In this document: positions 59,449 to 64,000 of the stretch, piece by piece
How the letters are laid out: every line of letters starts with the position of its first letter
How positions within the stretch are numbered: the first letter of the stretch is position 1
DNA from: Aphrophora alni
Taxonomy: Eukaryota > Arthropoda > Insecta > Hemiptera > Aphrophoridae
Direction: 5' to 3'
Assembly: GCA_963513935.1 (NCBI GenBank)
Contig: OY740768.1
Coordinates: 33,354,216 to 33,418,215, forward strand
Length of the DNA stretch: 64,000 nt
The notes under the pieces: model-generated
What the model was told of the DNA's origin: nothing
Databases searched by the model: none
Seen by the model: only the letters and a program-made list of their open reading frames with translations
Made by a program: the position numbers and the translations under genes

Positions 59449-62165
59449 TTCTGATCTACGCCATTGTTGATTTCTTAAAGAACTAAATAAGGTTTATTAA
59501 ATTTAAAAAAATTACCTGTTCCTGGACAAACTGTACGCTCATTACAATAGATAATCTTACGCAATTTTAACACAGAATATAATCCATCTTTTAATGGATA
59601 TTGCATTGTTTGTCTTACATCAAACAAAAAAACTTATACGCTACGCGTGTCTTATTGTGTAGTTTTATTCGTCATACACAAAACTACAATATATGATTTC
59701 GTACTGCAATTTAATTTCATCCATTTTTTTTTCAGATTTGTAGGTCTTGCCATGTTCAAGTTAGAGGGGAGGACATGATATCTGACACTTTAAATTTGGC
59801 CAAGAACCAACTTATTAATTTTTTCTTTAAAGATACATATTCGTAATCAGAATAACTTCTAGTTTTATTTGTTACCCATTAAGTAATATTTCTAAACAAA
59901 TTTCAACTCGACAGTTTTTGCCCCTAAGCTACTTAGGGTCACCTTTTTGTTACCACTATATTTTTTCCATTATATATTTCCTATATATATAATATGATTT
60001 ATCGTCTTCTCTGTGTATTCTGGTTGAAACACTCACAGACATACAGACGGGGTGCGTGAAGTTATAAACCTCATTGGTTTTATCACGGCCCCAAACAATG
60101 ATCTACAAGCTCTCATTATTGTTTAAGATTTTTGAACTAATGTCCATAACTTTTCTCTGGTATACCGGTACAAAAAGGTTTATAAAAAAAATTAGAGTAT
60201 AAACGTCATTTCAGTGATATCGGTTAACAAGTGAACATTAACTGTTCACAAACTTGCTCTCAACCATTCATAATCGAAATACACTAACAATAACGTCAGT
60301 TCGCTGAATGTGTATAAAATAAACTATGGACAGTAACCTAACCAACCTGTCTTGGATATTTATATTATTATTTTTAATGTTTATATTTTATATAACATAT
60401 AAATTGGTTTCATTTGTATCGTAAACTCGTCTTAAGTATAAATATTATAATAAGCTGTCAATGTTCGTCTGGAAATTACTCCTCAAATGTAATTTTCTGT
60501 TATTAAAATTGTTCATACAACTTTGAGTTAGGACAGCCTGGTAATAAAATAGTAGTAATTAATGTTTATCTATTGTTCATAATTTGACTAAAATAAATAT
60601 AAAATTTGTAAAAGTCACAAATATAAAATTTTACTAGTTTTACAAAACACAAATTTTACTTACTTACAAAACCACAGAATTGTAATTATGTTTGTTTATA
60701 CATTTACCTAAGATACTAGTTTTCTTATCAAATTTTCATTCAACTGTTCTTATAAAAACCTTATTACACGTTCAATAATATAACTTAGTGTACATTATCA
60801 AACTGTCTAACTCCTAAAACGACACTCTCAATTAATTGTAGCTGCCGCATTGTCTGCAGAAAAATCACTGATACAGTTACAATTTTCATCATAAAATTGT
60901 TCTGACTTACTTCATTCATTTTAAACACTGTCATTGAAATCTGAATGATAAACCTCTAATTCATTTTCACTCAATAAAATCCGTCGTCGACAATAATTCT
61001 GTCTACTACGGAAACAATAAAAAATCGACATATCAGTAGACAAAAACAAACTCTAACTTATAAAAACGAGAGGTGGTTTCAATATTTATTTTACTCAGGA
61101 CTACCAACTTATAATGAAATATATAATTCTGCAATACCAAAGCAACATCTGTAATAAACAACAGTGCTGTTTTCTCTTCATTAAATAAAAACTAAATCGA
61201 TGACTGAACTCTTCCTGTCATTATATGGCAAGTTCTGAACACGGGGCGGGGCATTTCCGTCAAAATATGTCATTGAATTCGGTTCATTATTTTGGGCTGT
61301 AAACACTGCATAAACAACAAGACAAACATTATTTACAAAACAACTTTTTTCAACTCTGAAGACTTTCAAACATTTATTTCCTCCTCAAACTCAAAAATAG
61401 TTTTCTTTCAACAATGAAAATCACATAACATTCTCTTCATATATGGAAAGTAAAAATCGATCAAACCGAAAGATTCGACTTCAAATCCCACTTGAGTGGA
61501 AATTATTAACTTTGGAAATTATAGACTTACATTTTTGGTGAAACAATTCGTTCATAAATAATGATTGATCTTAGAGAACATGTTTATGACTTGTTTTTGT
61601 GTGAATCTTTCATTTATAATTATTTAAATTCTGATTATATTAATCTAATTTTCTCTGTTGCAATTTGTATTCGGTTCATTCGAGCTATTCTGACAACCAT
61701 CTGCTTGATCAACAATACATCACGTAGATAAAGGGAACAATAGTTTAGCTCTTAAACTATGGAATGGTTGTACAAACATCGCTTCAAAGGATTTGGTGAA
61801 CAATATTGTGAAGCTTTTACTAGCTACATGTGTACGTGATCATTTAGGCTGTATTAGTTAAATGAATGCTACGTACAAAACATAGTAAAGAACAATCACG
61901 AAAAGACATAACTTCCCAATGGATTTGTGTTACAATAAAGCAATCACATTTGAATTCTCATTGATTTACGACTGGTAATATAATTAATTAGTTTTATTCA
62001 TATAAAAATGGAATTTATGAATTATGTGTAAGATTAGAATCACTGTTTAATAAAACTGCAGTTCTTTATATCAAAACAAAGTTGGTTTGAATTATAAGAT
62101 TAGGTATAACAATATATCCATAGTTTAAAAAGTGGTTTCAATTGTGTAGAGTCCTTATCATAATA

Positions 62166-62432
62166 TGTTTATTTGGTTAATTTTTAAACTCAATCTTCAA
62201 ATTATTTTGTATGTAGAACATTTTTATCGTATATGCAAATATTTTTTATGACTTGTATAACGTTTTTCGGGTCATATAGTGTAGTTTTATGTTGGACATA
62301 CAATCTAACTCTGTAATATTCTAAATATTTTATTCATTTTGAAATGCAGCTTTATTACACAATTTATAGCACTAAAGATGTTCCTTGAAATATTTCAATT
62401 GATCCTTGCTTTTAAATTTAAATTAACCACAT
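62166..62432. repeat. Direct repeat flanking RNase H relic, copy 1
   Basis: Aligns with 63056-63377: TTTATTTGnTTAATTTT, CAATCT.C.AAATTATT, TATGTA.AAC, TTCTAAATATT, CAnAnnTAGCTTTATT-like and GCTTTTAAATTTAAATTAACC at the end. In LINE orientation (minus) it follows the RNase H relic, so it may be that element's 3' UTR. Confidence 0.65.
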
Positions 62433-62519
62433 ATATATCAACAACATTTCTCTACCTCGCACCATCATTCACAGTTCATTTTTCTTTCAATCAAATTCTG
62501 GTTTTAGGAAAACTATGAG

Positions 62520-62960
62520 ATACTTTGGATGATATTGTCCTGTTTTAGTTATTATCCTGCTCTCTACAAAGCAGCTAAGGACACGATCCGTTTCATACTT
62601 GAAGCTGCCCAGTCAAACGTTATTTGCAAAAGAGTTTCCTTGTCTTCGGCATTTCCTCCACAAAAGTTTGGTACAAGAAACTTTATACTTCTACCAAAAG
62701 TTTGGTACATGTTCTGTGTAGATGACTACGAACATCCAGTGACCAGTCAACAATACAGCCACTTTCCGTAGGTGTTACCTGTTCATCTTTAAGGATTCCT
62801 GTGCATTGAGTCTTGAGGGACCCTTGAGCATTCTCATAGACTTTACATTGCCTTCAGTCCCAAATTTCTGATGTTCCTCCTAAACTCATCGGGAAACTCA
62901 TTTACGTTCCACAGTATAAGGTGCTGGACTGATAGAGATATTCAGTCCCTGATAGCGCAC
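62520..62960 (-). pseudogene. C-terminal RNase H/zinc-finger tail of a non-LTR retrotransposon, decayed
   Basis: In mixed minus-strand frames: FGTEGNVKS (usually G.EGNE..D.LA, the RNase H His/Asp region), MLKGPSRLNAQESLKMNR (usually ..GPS..LT..LL.LNR), VAVLLTGHW (usually VALLTGHC) and TFGRSIKFLVPNF. Then come GGNAEDKETLLQITFDW (usually C..C.E.EET..H.L.DC.A) and R-rich remnants. This is the RNase H to zinc-finger tail found in insect R1/I/Jockey-like elements. The Cys residues of the finger are mostly lost. The RT part is absent. Assignment is by motif order only. Confidence 0.5.
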
Positions 62961-63055
62961 TTGTCTACCTACTCATTCCTAATAATCCCCTTATATCTTG
63001 AGACTCACAAGTTATTAAATATGTTTTAATTTTTCAAAATGTATATAAAAAATAC

Positions 63056-63377
63056 TTTTATTTGATTAATTTTAAAGCGCAATCTGCCAAATTATTCTCT
63101 ATGTAAAACTGATTTGTGCATATATTCACATAACTTCCATATTGTTTGTTTTGTTTTTTTCACGTATCCTACATTTTTACAAATTGTATAGCGTTATTTC
63201 TTTAGGTTTATTTGTGTTTTTGTACATTAAATATTTAATTTTCTAAATATTGTTTTAGTTTTGCAACATAGCTTTATTTTAAAATGCATTTCTAAAACCA
63301 CTAAAACGCTAATTCTTTTCATAGAATTTCCTTCTGTGATCGTTGCTTTTAAATTTAAATTAACCCGCTATTTATTA
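63056..63377. repeat. Direct repeat flanking RNase H relic, copy 2
   Basis: Second copy of 62166-62432, about 0.9 kb downstream in the same orientation and diverged. If the unit is a LINE 3' UTR, this copy would belong to a second element placed upstream in tandem. Confidence 0.65.
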
Positions 63378-63379
63378 AA

Positions 63380-64000
63380 CCAGTATATTGTTAAAATTAT
63401 ATACTCCACAATTTTAAAATTCACAATTACTTTATTAGTTTTATTAATTTTAGAGCATAGGATGTGTATGGTCAGAATAAAATATTTAACTACTTTAACT
63501 GTTTTGTATTACGATTGAAAACCTTTTTATTCATAAAAATAATAATACACAATTTTGTTTAACAAATTTAATAGATTTTTAAATACAGAGAAACATATAT
63601 TATCTCTTTTTATCTTTTATTCTTTTTACTTTGTTCATATACGTAGTATAGAGAAAGTTATGTAATGGCTCAAAAAAACGATGGCAGGTTTTATGTGTGG
63701 AAAAATCGATTTTGAATTCCCCTAGTCAAAAAAATGTGTTTTAAATAATTATCTCTGTAGTCCGTGCAGTGCTTTACCACTCACCGGTGTGAACTGATTT
63801 TTATGAAATTTGGTATCTGGTCATATTTGGGATGTGGGTTAGCTGTCAAAATATAATAAAATAACGATTTTATAAAATTTATTCAACTATTGTGACCACA
63901 TTTTGCTCAAGTAATTTTGGTACCCAAACAAAACGTAACGATCAGCATCTCTACAAAAATGGCGATTTTGGAATTGTTCGTAAACATCTAAAAATTGGTC
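63380..64000. other. AT-rich non-coding DNA at window end
   Basis: No gene or repeat was recognised. The last 250 bp are slightly less AT-rich (CACTCACCGGTGTGAACTG near 63780) and may start another repeat cut by the window edge. Confidence 0.4.

Larger units (their letters stand above)
57340..62160. other. AT-rich non-coding DNA
   Basis: Contains the hairpins at 57697-57740, the juxtaposed splice motif at 58616-58640 and the repeat/hairpin at 59364-59448, listed separately. No gene was recognised. Peptides such as that at 61181-61369 (minus) have no known family. Confidence 0.4.

Noticed and set aside
61181..61369. Secreted-like small protein on the minus strand
   Set aside because: The hydrophobic stretch resembles a signal segment, but composition and context are not distinguishable from chance.

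Overview
The window looks like gene-poor DNA from an arthropod nuclear genome, most likely an insect. It is strongly A+T-rich. No open frame exceeds about 100 codons, and none looks like an intact gene. I see no operons, ribosome-binding sites, rRNA genes or CRISPR arrays. What can be recognised is eukaryotic repeat DNA: decayed cut-and-paste transposases of a Tc3/mariner-like type common in insects, a decayed non-LTR retrotransposon, a Mutator-like transposase remnant, a tRNA-derived SINE, long-armed inverted-repeat elements, (TA)n microsatellites and a short TTAGG run (the insect telomere unit). I lean towards a hemipteran-like genome from the transposon types, but the sequence does not settle this. 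The window could be intergenic or lie inside a very long intron; one juxtaposed splice-site motif at 58632/58633 fits the intron reading.

Layout. 1-7.1 kb is plain AT-rich DNA with a GC-richer patch near 1.9-2.2 kb and a TAAT/CRE-containing stretch near 2.5-2.75 kb. 7.1-7.9 kb holds copies of two dispersed repeat families (called B and A here). 8-12.5 kb holds TTAGG repeats, two X-box palindromes, a diverged tandem duplication and a second family A copy. 17.7-24.1 kb holds a truncated transposase and two foldback elements. 27.5-28.2 kb holds a second transposase remnant followed by a palindrome pair. 30.8-31.8 kb holds the best preserved transposase relic, on the minus strand. 32.4-33.0 kb is a decayed minisatellite of about 50 bp period. 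34.1-34.4 kb is a tRNA-derived SINE, and 36 kb a third family A copy.

The richest region is 48.4-52.6 kb. On the minus strand it contains a non-LTR retrotransposon with endonuclease, linker and reverse transcriptase parts in the correct order. A Mutator-like transposase remnant (49.84-50.85 kb) sits between the linker and the reverse transcriptase, so this is a nested insertion. After it come a 220-bp tandem duplication (53.1-53.5 kb), a second family B copy (56.3-57.1 kb), several perfect hairpins, the juxtaposed splice-site motif, and a decayed RNase H/zinc-finger tail of another non-LTR element flanked by direct repeats (62.2-63.4 kb).

No element in the window appears active: every recognised protein is broken by stops and frame changes. 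No protein-coding host gene could be supported. I found no previously undescribed system that I can defend. The strongest leads are the nested element, the two related foldback elements, the recursive-splice-like site and the X-box palindromes.
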